In this document: piece by piece, positions 9,020 through 17,446 of the stretch
How the letters are laid out: every line of letters starts with the position of its first letter
Position numbering within the stretch: position 1 is the first letter of the stretch
Assembly: GCA_029243145.1 (NCBI GenBank)
Contig: JAQWSQ010000095.1
Coordinates: 1 to 52,576, forward strand
From: Planctomycetaceae bacterium
GTDB taxonomy: Bacteria; Planctomycetota; Planctomycetia; Planctomycetales; Planctomycetaceae
Length of the DNA: 52,576 nucleotides
Reading direction: 5' to 3'
Program-made: the position numbers and the translations under genes
Notes under the pieces: model-generated
What the model was told of the DNA's origin: nothing
Database searches by the model: none
What the model saw: the letters and a program-made list of their open reading frames with translations, nothing else

Positions 9020-10173
9020 ATGTCTTCCTCGATTTCAGAAAACTCCAGTGCTGACTCTTCATCGGAAATTCCCGCGCTGAATGACCCAAGGTACCTGGAG
9101 ATCGACCGCAAACAGCAATTGATCGCCGAGTTGCTTGAGAAAAACAATCAGACGACCCTGATCATCCAACAACCATGGAACTTTCAATGGTTCACCTCGG
9201 GAGGAACGATCAAGCCCCCGATGGTCGCCTTTGTGCCGCGCTCTATGTCACCAAGGACACTCGCGTCCTTCTGACCAGCAATGCCGATGCTCCCTGGATT
9301 TTTGACACTCAAATTCCACAACTGGGGTTTTATGTCAAAGATCGCAATTGGACAGAGCAGCCCGAGGAACTTGCCAGCGATCTGTGTCGTGGTCGGCAAG
9401 TGGTCAGTGACACCGGAGTCGCCAACACAAAGAACATCGACAACGAATTACAGAAATTGAGGGTGAGACTTTCACCGCGGGAGCAATCTCTCGCGAGAAC
9501 ACTCGGTCAGGATTTGACCAGTTACGTCGAAAGATCGGCCCTGAAAATCCAACCGGGGCAAACAGAATTGGAAGTTGCCGGTGCAGTGACACATCGACTG
9601 ATGGCTGCGGGAATCGAACCGGTGGGTGTTTGGGTGAGTGGTGATGGCCAGAATGAACGATATCAGGAATCAATCCCTGGATCGAACCGTATTGATCGCT
9701 TTGCCACCGTCACGGCAACAGGTCGACGAGACGGAGTTTGTCTCACAGTCAGTCGAATCTTGTGCTTTGAGATTCCCCAGCAGACAGTACCCCCCGCATA
9801 TCAGGCAGCCGACATCAGTCAAGCGACGGGGATCTACTGGTCGCAACCAGAAATGATGCTCGAAAAAATTTGGGAACGTGTCGCGCGAAGTTATGAAGTC
9901 AATGGATTCTCAGAGGAGTGGAGGTTGAACGAGCAAGGAGGGATTTTGGCACAACGACCGTGTGAGCATCGCATCGTGCCCAACGGACCGCTGCGCCTCA
10001 AACCCGGCATGCTCGTCAATTGGAAGTCGCAAGTCGGCCCTTGTTCGCTGAGCGACACCATTTTGGTGACAGATGACGGGCCGGAATGGCTGACCAAAAC
10101 CGGTCACTGGCCTTTGTTTGAAGTGGAGATTAAAGGAGAAGCGATCTCTCGCCCTGCTTTGCTCAAACTTTGA
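9020..10173 (+). pseudogene. M24 (aminopeptidase P/creatinase-like) family protein, frameshifted
   Basis: The frame starting at ATG 9020 gives MSSSISENSSADSSSE and then an N-terminal domain through QPWNFQWFTSGG. It then goes out of frame at a run of five C at 9215-9219; one extra base restores IKPPDGRLCAALYVT, and the second frame runs to 10173. The restored protein of about 384 residues resembles M24 metallopeptidases (two-domain, pita-bread fold). However, I cannot find the usual Asp/Asp/His/Glu/Glu metal ligands; the final region instead reads PCSLSDTILVTDDGPEWLT. It may be a non-catalytic homologue. It is first in a + strand run with an aminotransferase, VanZ-like and GNAT genes. Either the gene is decaying or the C run is miscounted. 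Confidence 0.65.
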
Positions 10174-10261
10174 ACGATTCCTCCCACTTGCTTCGCGACG
10201 AGCGTCTTTCCATAATCGATACTTCACCAAATTGTTTGATCTTCTTGCAGGAGCGTTTCTC

Positions 10262-11530
10262 GTGGCTGTTCAACTGAGTGACTTTGCACAATCTCTGACC
10301 GTCGAAACCGCGTTCACGGTTCTGGCCATCGCCAAGCAACTGAAAGCGGACGGCAAAGATGTCGTTGAACTCGAGGTAGGAGACAGTCCGTTTGATAGTA
10401 CCCTCTCTGCCAAATCATCGGGACTCGATGCGATCAATAACAATCAATCGCATTATTGTCCTTCCCCCGGTCTTCCCGAATTTCGTGCCGCTGCCGCCGA
10501 TTTTGTGAACCGAGAATTCAACATTCCCGCGAAGGCAGAAAATATTGCTGTTGGCCCCGGTGCAAAAGTCTTCGAACAATTTTTCTGTGAAGCCTTTCTG
10601 AACCCCGGTGATGGCGTTCTCGTTTTTAGTCCGTATTTTCCCACGTACGTGCCCAACATCGAACGACGTGGAGCACGGATCGTTCTTTCCGACTTAAAAC
10701 GAGAGAATGCATTTCGCCCCAGTCTCGATGACATCGAAAAGTTCATCAATGAGGATCCCCATCCGAAAGCGATTTTCCTCAACACACCACACAACCCCAC
10801 CGGCGGTGTCGCGACTGAAGAAGACATGCAGAATCTCGCCGACTTGGTGCGAGGGAAAAACATTGCCGTTTTCAGTGACGAGCCTTATTGCCACATGATT
10901 TGGCAAGGACAACATCATTCCATCTGTGCACAACCCGACATGCTCGAACAGTCGGTCGCCGCGTTTACTTTCAGCAAATCGTACAGCATGAGCGGTTGGC
11001 GACTCGGGTTTTCCGTTTCATCTCCCGAAATCACAACTGCGATCAGCAAGATGATCAACACCACTCTCTCGTGTACGCCACCGATTGTCCAGCTGGCCGG
11101 CAAAGCCGCGTTGGAAAAAGACAGTAGCGAACGGGATGAAGTGATGCAAAAATTTCGCCAGAAGGTGGAATTACTCACCGCTGGTTTGAACAAAATTGAC
11201 GGCGTTGAAACATTACCCCCTCTGGCCACTTTTTATGTCTTCCCCAATGTGGCGCCCATCTGCAATCGATTGGGGATTACCAGTCACGGTTTAGCCCTTT
11301 ATCTGCTGGAAGGCGCCGATGACAAGTTCGGTGTCGCTTGTTTGGGAGGAGAATGCTTTGGCGATGCCGGGCATGGATTCTTGCGATTCAGTTGTGCAGA
11401 GGCAGACGAAAGATTGCTGCAAGCGGTCGAATTCCTGCCTGAAGCCATCAGCCGAACTGAGAGGATTCAGGCATTTCTCGAGGAACGCCCCCAGTATCGT
11501 CTTGCAGATCCTTATCCCGAACCGGCATGA
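10262..11530 (+). CDS. PLP-dependent aminotransferase, class I/II
   Basis: This 422-residue cytoplasmic enzyme has fold-type I aminotransferase features. These are NTPHNPTGG (substrate/cofactor loop), SDEPYCHM (Asp/Tyr contacting PLP), TFSKSYSMSGWRLGF (Schiff-base Lys in FSKSYSMSGWR), and a C-terminal RFSCAE containing the carboxylate-binding Arg. I prefer the GTG at 10262 to the longer frame from 10118. An AGGAG lies 8 bases upstream, the longer form would overlap the M24-like gene, and the extra residues have no family character. The reaction is amino-group transfer between an amino acid and a 2-oxo acid; the substrate is not predictable. Its distance of about 90 bases from the M24-like gene suggests a shared transcript. 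Confidence 0.88.
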   Translation: MAVQLSDFAQSLTVETAFTVLAIAKQLKADGKDVVELEVGDSPFDSTLSAKSSGLDAINNNQSHYCPSPGLPEFRAAAADFVNREFNIPAKAENIAVGPGAKVFEQFFCEAFLNPGDGVLVFSPYFPTYVPNIERRGARIVLSDLKRENAFRPSLDDIEKFINEDPHPKAIFLNTPHNPTGGVATEEDMQNLADLVRGKNIAVFSDEPYCHMIWQGQHHSICAQPDMLEQSVAAFTFSKSYSMSGWRLGFSVSSPEITTAISKMINTTLSCTPPIVQLAGKAALEKDSSERDEVMQKFRQKVELLTAGLNKIDGVETLPPLATFYVFPNVAPICNRLGITSHGLALYLLEGADDKFGVACLGGECFGDAGHGFLRFSCAEADERLLQAVEFLPEAISRTERIQAFLEERPQYRLADPYPEPA

Positions 11531-11566
11531 TGGATTGAGTCAAGAAACAGGTGCAAAATCGCCGAC

Positions 11567-12022
11567 ATGAACAGTATTGTGTCACTTAATCGCCAAAACT
11601 CGATCTCAAATCTGCTCCTCGCTGTGGGAGCCACGCTGGGGATCTATTGGTTCGCTCTGTTTGTGGTGACTCATTTACCGCCCGAATTGCTGTTACGAGG
11701 GTTTTCTTCCTCCGAACAGATGCTCGCCGATGGCAATGATAAAGTGATGCATCTCATTGCCTATGCGGGCTTGTCATTTCTTTTTGCGTCTTGGCAATGG
11801 CTGCGAGGCTTTGATGACCGTCGTCTGATTCGCCTGACGCTCGTAATACCGGGACTCTATGCGATTCTGGACGAGTTGTTACAAATTCCCGTTAGGCGCA
11901 CTGCCGACGTGATGGACTGCCTCGCGGACTGGTGCGGAGTACTGATTGGTCTGGCTTGTTTTCTTTTGGCGAGAGCCGTTGTGACACAATTGGGAGGACG
12001 CGTTTCTTCCGCGGAAGCGTGA
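11567..12022 (+). CDS. VanZ-like membrane protein
   Basis: The 151-residue product has about four hydrophobic segments (LLLAVGATLGIYWFALFVV, VMHLIAYAGLSFLFA, LTLVIPGLYAILDELL, CGVLIGLACFLLA). It also has the VanZ-like signature of DKVMHLIAY followed by a DELLQ, R, AD, D, AD, G pattern. VanZ-like proteins are small inner-membrane proteins; VanZ itself gives low-level teicoplanin resistance, but most homologues have no known role. It begins 36 bases after the aminotransferase and is followed at 25 bases by the GNAT gene, so it is probably cotranscribed. Nothing in the context indicates antibiotic resistance. Confidence 0.75.
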   Translation: MNSIVSLNRQNSISNLLLAVGATLGIYWFALFVVTHLPPELLLRGFSSSEQMLADGNDKVMHLIAYAGLSFLFASWQWLRGFDDRRLIRLTLVIPGLYAILDELLQIPVRRTADVMDCLADWCGVLIGLACFLLARAVVTQLGGRVSSAEA

Positions 12023-12047
12023 CTCGATTTTCTGAAATGAGGCCGGA

Positions 12048-12977
12048 GTGAGCGAATTACAAATCCGCACGATGACACGTGAGGACTGGCCCGATGTCGC
12101 CGAGTTAATCCACGTTTCGACCAACTATTGGTACGAAGCCAATCGCAACATGCGAATCTTTCAATGCCGACCCGATCAGGTCAATCTTTTCTGCCGTGTG
12201 TACGAAAATCTCGATCCCGGCTGTTGCTTGGTGGTCGAACATCCTGAGACGGGACGCATCATCGGCAGTTGTTTTTATCATCCGCGTGAGACACATATTT
12301 CACTGGGAATTATGAACGCTCATCCCAGTTACTTCGGGATGGGAGTTGCTCGTAATCTTCTGGAGGAAATTTGTCAAATCGCCGATGAACGGCAACTTCC
12401 ATTGCGACTGTTTTCCTCAGCCATGAATCTGGATTCGTTTTCGCTCTACAGTCGGGCGGGGTTCACACCCTACGCCTCATTTCAGGATGTGTTGATTGAT
12501 GTTCCCGCAGAAGGATTGGCAGTCAGCGTTCCCGGAGTGAATCACGTTCGCGATGCGACTCTCGACGACCTTGCGGACATCGTCAAGTTGGAAACGCAGT
12601 TAGCCGGCATCAAGCGGGAGAAAGATTGGCGCTACTTTCTGGAAAACTCAGAGGGAATCTGGCATGTCTCAGTCTACGAAACACCAGCAGAGGGACTTTC
12701 GGGCGTCATCGCGTCCATTGCCGACCCCGCCAGCCGAATGATTGGCCCCGGCGTCGCAAGAGATGAAGATATTGCTGCCGCGTTATTATTATCCGAGCTC
12801 AATCAGCACGTGGGAGAAACGCCCGTCTGGTTAATCCCGACCGAATGTCAATCTCTGGCTCAAACGCTCTACTCTTGGGGTGCACGAAACTGCGAATTGC
12901 ATTTCGGTCAAGTGCGTGGTGGTCAAGCAGAGTTTCAAGGTGTCCTCTTTCCGACATTCATGCCTGAAACGGCATAA
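12048..12977 (+). CDS. GNAT-family N-acetyltransferase, two-lobed
   Basis: A GTG start gives 309 residues. The N-terminal half is a canonical GNAT acetyltransferase fold: the opening IRTMTREDWPDVAELI strand-helix, then SLGIMNAHPSYFGMGVARNLLEE, where the acetyl-CoA pyrophosphate loop (Q/R-x-x-G-x-G/A) appears as FGMGVA, and NLDSFSLYSRAGF before the last strand. The second half begins HVRDATLDDLADIVKLE and looks like a degenerate second GNAT domain. Substrate unknown. It closes the M24-aminotransferase-VanZ-GNAT run. A long non-coding stretch with a dispersed repeat follows. Confidence 0.8.
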   Translation: MSELQIRTMTREDWPDVAELIHVSTNYWYEANRNMRIFQCRPDQVNLFCRVYENLDPGCCLVVEHPETGRIIGSCFYHPRETHISLGIMNAHPSYFGMGVARNLLEEICQIADERQLPLRLFSSAMNLDSFSLYSRAGFTPYASFQDVLIDVPAEGLAVSVPGVNHVRDATLDDLADIVKLETQLAGIKREKDWRYFLENSEGIWHVSVYETPAEGLSGVIASIADPASRMIGPGVARDEDIAAALLLSELNQHVGETPVWLIPTECQSLAQTLYSWGARNCELHFGQVRGGQAEFQGVLFPTFMPETA

Positions 12978-13122
12978 CAGCCCGTTGAAAAACTCAATTT
13001 TGCTGTGAACGGCTCTTTGAGTCGTGGAAATTTCTCGACTTTTCCTCGAATCTGTGCAGAGTGACCAACCGGGGATTCTGGACATCACACCCCAAAGCGC
13101 CGATAATAGGGTAGCGTGTCGA

Positions 13123-13353
13123 TTTTTCAGGAGATTATTTCAGTCGATTGTGGTTTTGGGAAATTCGATCAGTATTGAAGAACCTGCCAACCTGCCAACC
13201 TGCCAACCTGCCAACCTGCCAACCTGCATGCCACCCTCTCCTCCTCGGGAGGAGAGGGACGGGGTGAGGAGGTGATCAATATTGATTGAACCACCTCCTC
13301 ATCCGCCCTATCGGGCACCTTCTCCTCCAAAGGAGGAGAAGGATTACTGGAAC
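13123..13353 (+). repeat. Dispersed repeat, copy 1 (about 230 bp)
   Basis: This non-coding stretch matches the reverse complement of 51790-51985 over most of its length. Shared landmarks in order are GATTATTTCAGT, GGTTTTGG, TCAGTATTGAAGA, CTGCATGCCACCCT, a CTCCTC-GGGAGGAG hairpin, GGACGGGGTGAGGAGG, TGATCAATATTGA, CACCTCCTCATCCGCCC and TATCGGGCACCTTCTCCTCC. Several internal inverted repeats would fold into hairpins in DNA or RNA. It has no open frame. Such G/C-box palindromic elements behave like REP or MITE-type interspersed repeats. Confidence 0.8.
13181..13228 (+). repeat. Octamer tandem repeat AACCTGCC
   Basis: Five perfect copies of AACCTGCC and a sixth ending in A lie head to tail inside dispersed-repeat copy 1. 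The other copy near 51.9 kb has only a single AACCTGCA unit at the corresponding place, so this looks like a local slippage expansion. Eight-base units of this kind often vary in number between strains. Confidence 0.95.
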
Positions 13354-13463
13354 GTGTTCTGAAAAATCACTCCAAAGAATTTACAAACAGCCAGATAAGC
13401 TCTCATCGATGTGAGACACCGAGACTAGGGACGACAAATACTCTTATTGCTAATTGGTTATCC

Positions 13464-13850
13464 ATGCGACGCACATTGCTCAAATCCAAAATTCATCGCG
13501 CCACCGTGACGCAAGCCGACCTCGACTATGTCGGCAGTGTGACAATTGATCAGGCATTGATGAAAGCCGCCAACATCGTTGAGCACGAACAAGTGCAAAT
13601 CTACAACATCACCAATGGCAACCGCCTGACAACTTATGCCATTCATGGGGAATCTGGCTCGGGAGTGATTTGTATCAACGGTGCGGCCGCCCATCTGGCA
13701 ACGGAAGGCGACTTAGTAATTCTCGCGACTTACGCAGAGTATGATGAATCAGAAATTGAGACTCATCGCTCGCTAGTCGTTCATGTGGATGAAAATAACA
13801 TCGCAGCCCCTCCCTCGCTGGTCTCTGAAGCAGACCGGCACGAGTGTTGA
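13464..13850 (+). CDS. panD: Aspartate 1-decarboxylase
   Basis: The 128-residue protein converts L-aspartate to beta-alanine, the precursor of pantothenate and coenzyme A, in the cytoplasm. It is a pyruvoyl enzyme made as a proenzyme that cuts itself between Gly24 and Ser25; that site is seen in DYVGSVTID. Other conserved features are the start [36 protein letters not shown], and GDLVILATY. Length matches the family. The MobA-like gene follows after about 15 bases, suggesting co-transcription, although no other pantothenate genes are nearby. No frame damage. Confidence 0.97.
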   Translation: MRRTLLKSKIHRATVTQADLDYVGSVTIDQALMKAANIVEHEQVQIYNITNGNRLTTYAIHGESGSGVICINGAAAHLATEGDLVILATYAEYDESEIETHRSLVVHVDENNIAAPPSLVSEADRHEC

Positions 13851-13867
13851 TTTTTTGAGGTACGATG

Positions 13868-14506
13868 ATGTCTCGTCTGTTCGTTGTGATTCCTGCTGCC
13901 GGCCATTCCCGACGGATGGGAGAACCGAAACTGCTCATCGATTTGGGTGGCAAGCCGATCATTGTCCATCTGCTCGAAACGCTGCAAGCATCTTCCGCTG
14001 TGAGTCGGATTGTCATCGTTGCCAGATCGGATGACACCAATCTGTTGGAAGTGTTGGAACAACACGCTCACGAGCGGCTGACAGTCATTACGCCCACAGA
14101 GGATCCCCCCGAAATGCGCGACAGCGTCGAATTGGCTCTCGCGGCTCTTGATTTGTGGGAATCCCCGGCTTGGGAAGATTCCTGGGCACTCCTTCCCGCC
14201 GATCATCCTCTGATCACACCAGAGACTTTCCAGAAAGTTTGCCAAGCGTGGAAAGACTCCTCAGCAGAAATTTTCATTCCCACGGTGAATGAAACAGGGG
14301 GACACCCGACTTTTTTCCGCTGGCCAGTCTCGGAAGAAGTCGCCAAATTATCCTCCGATGAAGGGTTAAACTCAATTGTTCGAGCCTTCCCAAGCCGAGT
14401 CGTTCACTGGCCGACAGATGCCAATGAACTCTTATTCGATCTGGATACCCCCGAGGATCTGGAACGGGTGCGCCAATGGTGGTCGCAACGACATATGGAT
14501 GAATAA
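13868..14506 (+). CDS. MobA-like NTP transferase
   Basis: The product of about 212 residues is a cytoplasmic nucleotidyltransferase of the MobA/MocA type. It has the nucleotide-binding N-terminus (VIPAAGHSRRMGEPKLLIDLGGKP), a metal-binding Asp in LLPADHPLITPE, and the terminal FDLDTPEDLERV that is frequent in molybdenum-cofactor cytidylyltransferases and related enzymes. It could serve Mo-cofactor maturation, and a moaC gene occurs elsewhere in the window, but specificity is not determined. Two adjacent ATGs (13865, 13868) are possible; GAGG at 13857-13860 is better spaced for the second. It follows panD closely. Confidence 0.8.
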   Translation: MSRLFVVIPAAGHSRRMGEPKLLIDLGGKPIIVHLLETLQASSAVSRIVIVARSDDTNLLEVLEQHAHERLTVITPTEDPPEMRDSVELALAALDLWESPAWEDSWALLPADHPLITPETFQKVCQAWKDSSAEIFIPTVNETGGHPTFFRWPVSEEVAKLSSDEGLNSIVRAFPSRVVHWPTDANELLFDLDTPEDLERVRQWWSQRHMDE

Positions 14507-14588
14507 ACTCTCTTTCGCCGTCTGCTTGAATCCTGCACCGATCATTCTAGACTGTAATCAGTGTTCAACATTATTAGATTGACCGTTC

Positions 14589-15644
14589 ATGGCTGTCAGT
14601 GAAAACAATTCGACGTCGAGTGATTCCCCCATTCACCCTGGTGGAACCATTGAGTCTCCCGAGAATCTTCCTCCCGTTGAACCTCCTTCGGCGGGATTCA
14701 TCATCCAATTGTTCGTCGTCCCTGCACTGATTGTCGGTGCGGTGATTGGTGTGTGGTTATTATTTGGACGACTCGCCACCAACGATCAAGACTGGGAACG
14801 GCAAGTTAACGAACTCCGCGTCGATAATAATAATCGCCGCTTCCGGGCCGCCTACAGCTTGACTCAAATGATGCAAGCCGATCTGCACGCCGGCGAAGAA
14901 TCGGCCAACCTCAAAGAAAATGAGCAACTTGCCACACAATTGGTCGATGTCCTCAACGACAATCTCATGATCCCGTCACAGTCGGAAGAAGATATCAAAC
15001 TCCGCTCCTATCTCATTCGAGCACTTGGCTGGCTCGATGTTGATACGGTGACATTCCCGGTATTGATCGAAGCCATGAAACCAGAGTTCGATCTGGAAAC
15101 TCGGCAGAACGCCATGACTGCCATCTCTTTCATTGCAGGTCGTGATTTTGAGGAAGGAGACCCGCTTCAGAATGAAAAAATCACAGCCGCCCTTGTGAAC
15201 GGCTCCCGCGATGAAGATCCCGTCATCCGACGTGCAGCGACATTTTCACTTGGGTTACTGGATGACAATCAGGTCGATCATCGGCTCATTGTCTTACTGG
15301 AAGATAAAGACGAATTTGTCCGCGTGAATGCGGCGTTGGCTTTGTCGCGAAAAAAATCGACCGCGGGAATCGGTATTCTGGAGCAGCTTCTCACGACAGC
15401 GACAAAATCGGAACCACTCAAAGAAACGAATGCGGCCGATTTAGATGCTAGGAAAGCGGCTAACATCGCAGAAATCGAATTGGTTCTAAAAACCAAGTAT
15501 GCCGTCATTGCGATTGGAGAATTGGCCCCTCAACTCTCCGACTCGGAGAAAGACCGGATCCGACCGCTCATCAAAAATTTGTCAGACAACTTTCGCGAGC
15601 CGAGCATCAAGCTGGCCGCACAAAACGTGTTGAAATCGCTTTAA
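14589..15644 (+). CDS. HEAT-repeat membrane-anchored protein
   Basis: The 351-residue protein has a polar, low-complexity N-terminus, one transmembrane helix at about residues 36-60 (IIQLFVVPALIVGAVIGVWL), and an alpha-helical remainder. The latter contains repeated two-helix units of HEAT type, such as DEDPVIRRAATFSLGLLDD followed by DEFVRVNAALALSRKK. Such repeats serve as protein-binding scaffolds; no catalytic motif is seen. The single TM helix predicts an anchored periplasmic or cytoplasmic scaffold; orientation is not determined. It follows the MobA-like gene by about 80 bases, which may be read-through or a separate promoter. Function unknown. Confidence 0.75.
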   Translation: MAVSENNSTSSDSPIHPGGTIESPENLPPVEPPSAGFIIQLFVVPALIVGAVIGVWLLFGRLATNDQDWERQVNELRVDNNNRRFRAAYSLTQMMQADLHAGEESANLKENEQLATQLVDVLNDNLMIPSQSEEDIKLRSYLIRALGWLDVDTVTFPVLIEAMKPEFDLETRQNAMTAISFIAGRDFEEGDPLQNEKITAALVNGSRDEDPVIRRAATFSLGLLDDNQVDHRLIVLLEDKDEFVRVNAALALSRKKSTAGIGILEQLLTTATKSEPLKETNAADLDARKAANIAEIELVLKTKYAVIAIGELAPQLSDSEKDRIRPLIKNLSDNFREPSIKLAAQNVLKSL

Positions 15645-16032
15645 TTGCTTCGCGCGTTAAGTTCCCGATGACCGATAATACTCTCTGCGTCTCCACGATC
15701 AAATTCGCAACTGGTTTGATCATAATTCTTTGCGCCATTCTTATCGGCATGTCAAAATAGAGAAACTCTGAGGATCATTCGGGTTAACGGGCTTCTCAAA
15801 AATTACTTGGCGCGCGAACGACTGAATCTTACCCAAACTTCCTGACAACACTCTCTTCTCAGCTCTATGCTAAAGGAGCAACCCGAAGAACCGGGGCGAG
15901 CTGTGGGTAATTCCGGCTATGACTGATGTAGCTGTTTTACTTACTCGCACGACTTTGTTCATAATCGGGGAAGAGGCGGGAAGAGTCTAAACCACGAACT
16001 ACATCAAGATTTATTTGAAACGGGAGAATGTT
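15645..16032 (+). other. Long leader/intergenic region before the YTV gene
   Basis: Nearly 390 bases contain no credible gene. The region from about 15865 to 15945 has short possible stems (CCCG...CGGG around 15879-15892, and GCTA...TAGC around 15918-15934), and TTACCCA near 15829 could pair with TGGGTAA near 15905. This might be a structured 5' leader of the strongly built YTV gene, but the pairings are short and do not match a riboswitch class I know. Confidence 0.3.
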
Positions 16033-17322
16033 ATGAGAAGTTTCATCGCTACAGCGGTGATGGCAATGGCTTGTCTGACCGGGGGATCGGTCGAAGCAGG
16101 CTGGTACTGTGGAGCGACCAGTTATCGTTGTTGCCCACAACCTTGCCAACCGACTTGCTGTTACACGTCTTACAAAGTTGAGCGTCAAACCTGTTATCGT
16201 ACGGTTCAGGAAACTGTTTACGAACCCGAGCAATACACCGTCCAACGAACCACCTACAAACCGACTTGGGAAGAGAATCAGGTCACCTGCTACCGCAATG
16301 TGACAGAGACCGCGTACGTCGAAAAAAGCTACACGGTTCAACGCCCCGTCTACGAGACCAGCTACGTCGAAAAGAGCTACACGGTCCAACGACCCGTTTA
16401 TGAGACCAGTTACGTTGAGAAGAACTATACGGTTCAGCGACCGGTCTGGGAAACTTGCGAACGGGAAATTCGTCGCACGGTTATGAAGCCGACGACGGAA
16501 GTGGTCCAACGGCAAGTTTGCAAAACCGTCATGGATCGTGTTGAAGAGACAGTCAATGTCCAACGCTGTTACACCGTCATGAAACCCTACACAGTACAGA
16601 AAACACGCTGCGTTGATCGTGGTCGCTGGGTGGCTCAAAAAGTTTATCACCCCGGCCCGTGTGTTCCGCGATGTGTACAAACCTGTTACGGTCCACGTAT
16701 TCAAATGGTTCAGACTCAGGGGTTCTGCACCACCAAACGAAACTGGTGTGCAAACGTCGTCAACGAAACCTATAACTGCACCGTCATGCGACCCGAAGTG
16801 GTTCGTCAAAATTGCCCAGTGACAGTTTGCAAAGTCGTTCCTCGACAAGTCACCGAGACTGTCAGTTACAATGTTTGCAAGATGGTCCCTGAAGTTCAGG
16901 TCTGCAAAGTGCCTTATCGCACCTGCCGCATGGTTTGTGAACAGAAGACCTGTAAGATTCCTGTGCGTACCTGCAAAATGGTGTGCGAGCAAAAGACTTG
17001 TAAGGTTCCTGTCCGTAGTTGCAAAATGGTATGCGAACAAAAGACCTGCAAGGTTCCGGTCTGCACGACTCGTAAAGTCCCTTACAACGTGACTCAACGA
17101 GTATGTAAGATGGTGGCCTGCAACGAAGATGTGACTTGCACTCGGATGGTTGCAAAATGCGTCCAGAAACAAGTCCCTTACACGGTTTGCAACATGGTGC
17201 CGGTTCAAGTCTGTCCGACTTCAAACTGCAACAGTTGCAATGGAGACTCAGGAGTTCAACAGGAATCGGCCAAGCCGACTCCCACTCCTGATAGTCCTCC
17301 CAAGGCAAATGCAGAAGCATAA
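16033..17322 (+). CDS. Cysteine-rich YTV-repeat cell-envelope protein
   Basis: The ATG at 16033 has GGGAG about 7 bases upstream and gives a 429-residue exported protein whose signal peptide (SFIATAVMAMACLTGGSVEA) is followed by a cysteine-rich, repetitive body. The N-terminal half has repeated YVEKSYTVQRPVYET units (three nearly identical in tandem at about 16312-16450), the YTV motif known from planctomycete envelope proteins. The C-terminal half has three MVCEQKTCK-PVR-CK units. Dozens of Cys suggest disulfide cross-linking; a structural role in the proteinaceous cell wall is the usual proposal for this family. No enzymatic motif. A strong terminator follows, so it is probably monocistronic and highly expressed. 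Confidence 0.85.
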   Translation: MRSFIATAVMAMACLTGGSVEAGWYCGATSYRCCPQPCQPTCCYTSYKVERQTCYRTVQETVYEPEQYTVQRTTYKPTWEENQVTCYRNVTETAYVEKSYTVQRPVYETSYVEKSYTVQRPVYETSYVEKNYTVQRPVWETCEREIRRTVMKPTTEVVQRQVCKTVMDRVEETVNVQRCYTVMKPYTVQKTRCVDRGRWVAQKVYHPGPCVPRCVQTCYGPRIQMVQTQGFCTTKRNWCANVVNETYNCTVMRPEVVRQNCPVTVCKVVPRQVTETVSYNVCKMVPEVQVCKVPYRTCRMVCEQKTCKIPVRTCKMVCEQKTCKVPVRSCKMVCEQKTCKVPVCTTRKVPYNVTQRVCKMVACNEDVTCTRMVAKCVQKQVPYTVCNMVPVQVCPTSNCNSCNGDSGVQQESAKPTPTPDSPPKANAEA

Positions 17323-17376
17323 GGCACAACGAGAATTCTCCTCACGGTCGAAGATTAGACTCTCCCGCTGTGAGAA

Positions 17377-17416
17377 AACCCTGGTCGGTATGATTACCGA
17401 CCAGGGTTATTTTTTT
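17377..17416 (+). terminator. Rho-independent terminator after the YTV gene
   Basis: A perfect 14-bp stem (AACCCTGGTCGGTA at 17377-17390 with TACCGACCAGGGTT at 17395-17408), a 4-base loop and a run of seven T at 17410-17416 lie 55 bases after the YTV stop codon. The hairpin is symmetrical, but the T run is only on the + strand side. Confidence 0.95.
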
Positions 17417-17446
17417 GTCGCAGGAATCCGGAAATCAACAAACGAT

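Noticed and set aside
10118..10261. N-terminal extension of the aminotransferase
   Set aside because: It overlaps the M24-like gene; the GTG at 10262 has an AGGAG 8 bases upstream.
13181..13228. Possible CRISPR array
   Set aside because: The units are 8 bases long with no spacers, so it is a simple tandem repeat.
15937..17208. 423-codon antisense frame across the YTV gene
   Set aside because: It is a mirror of the repetitive, strongly codon-biased YTV gene. It has no family features, signal or ribosome-binding site.
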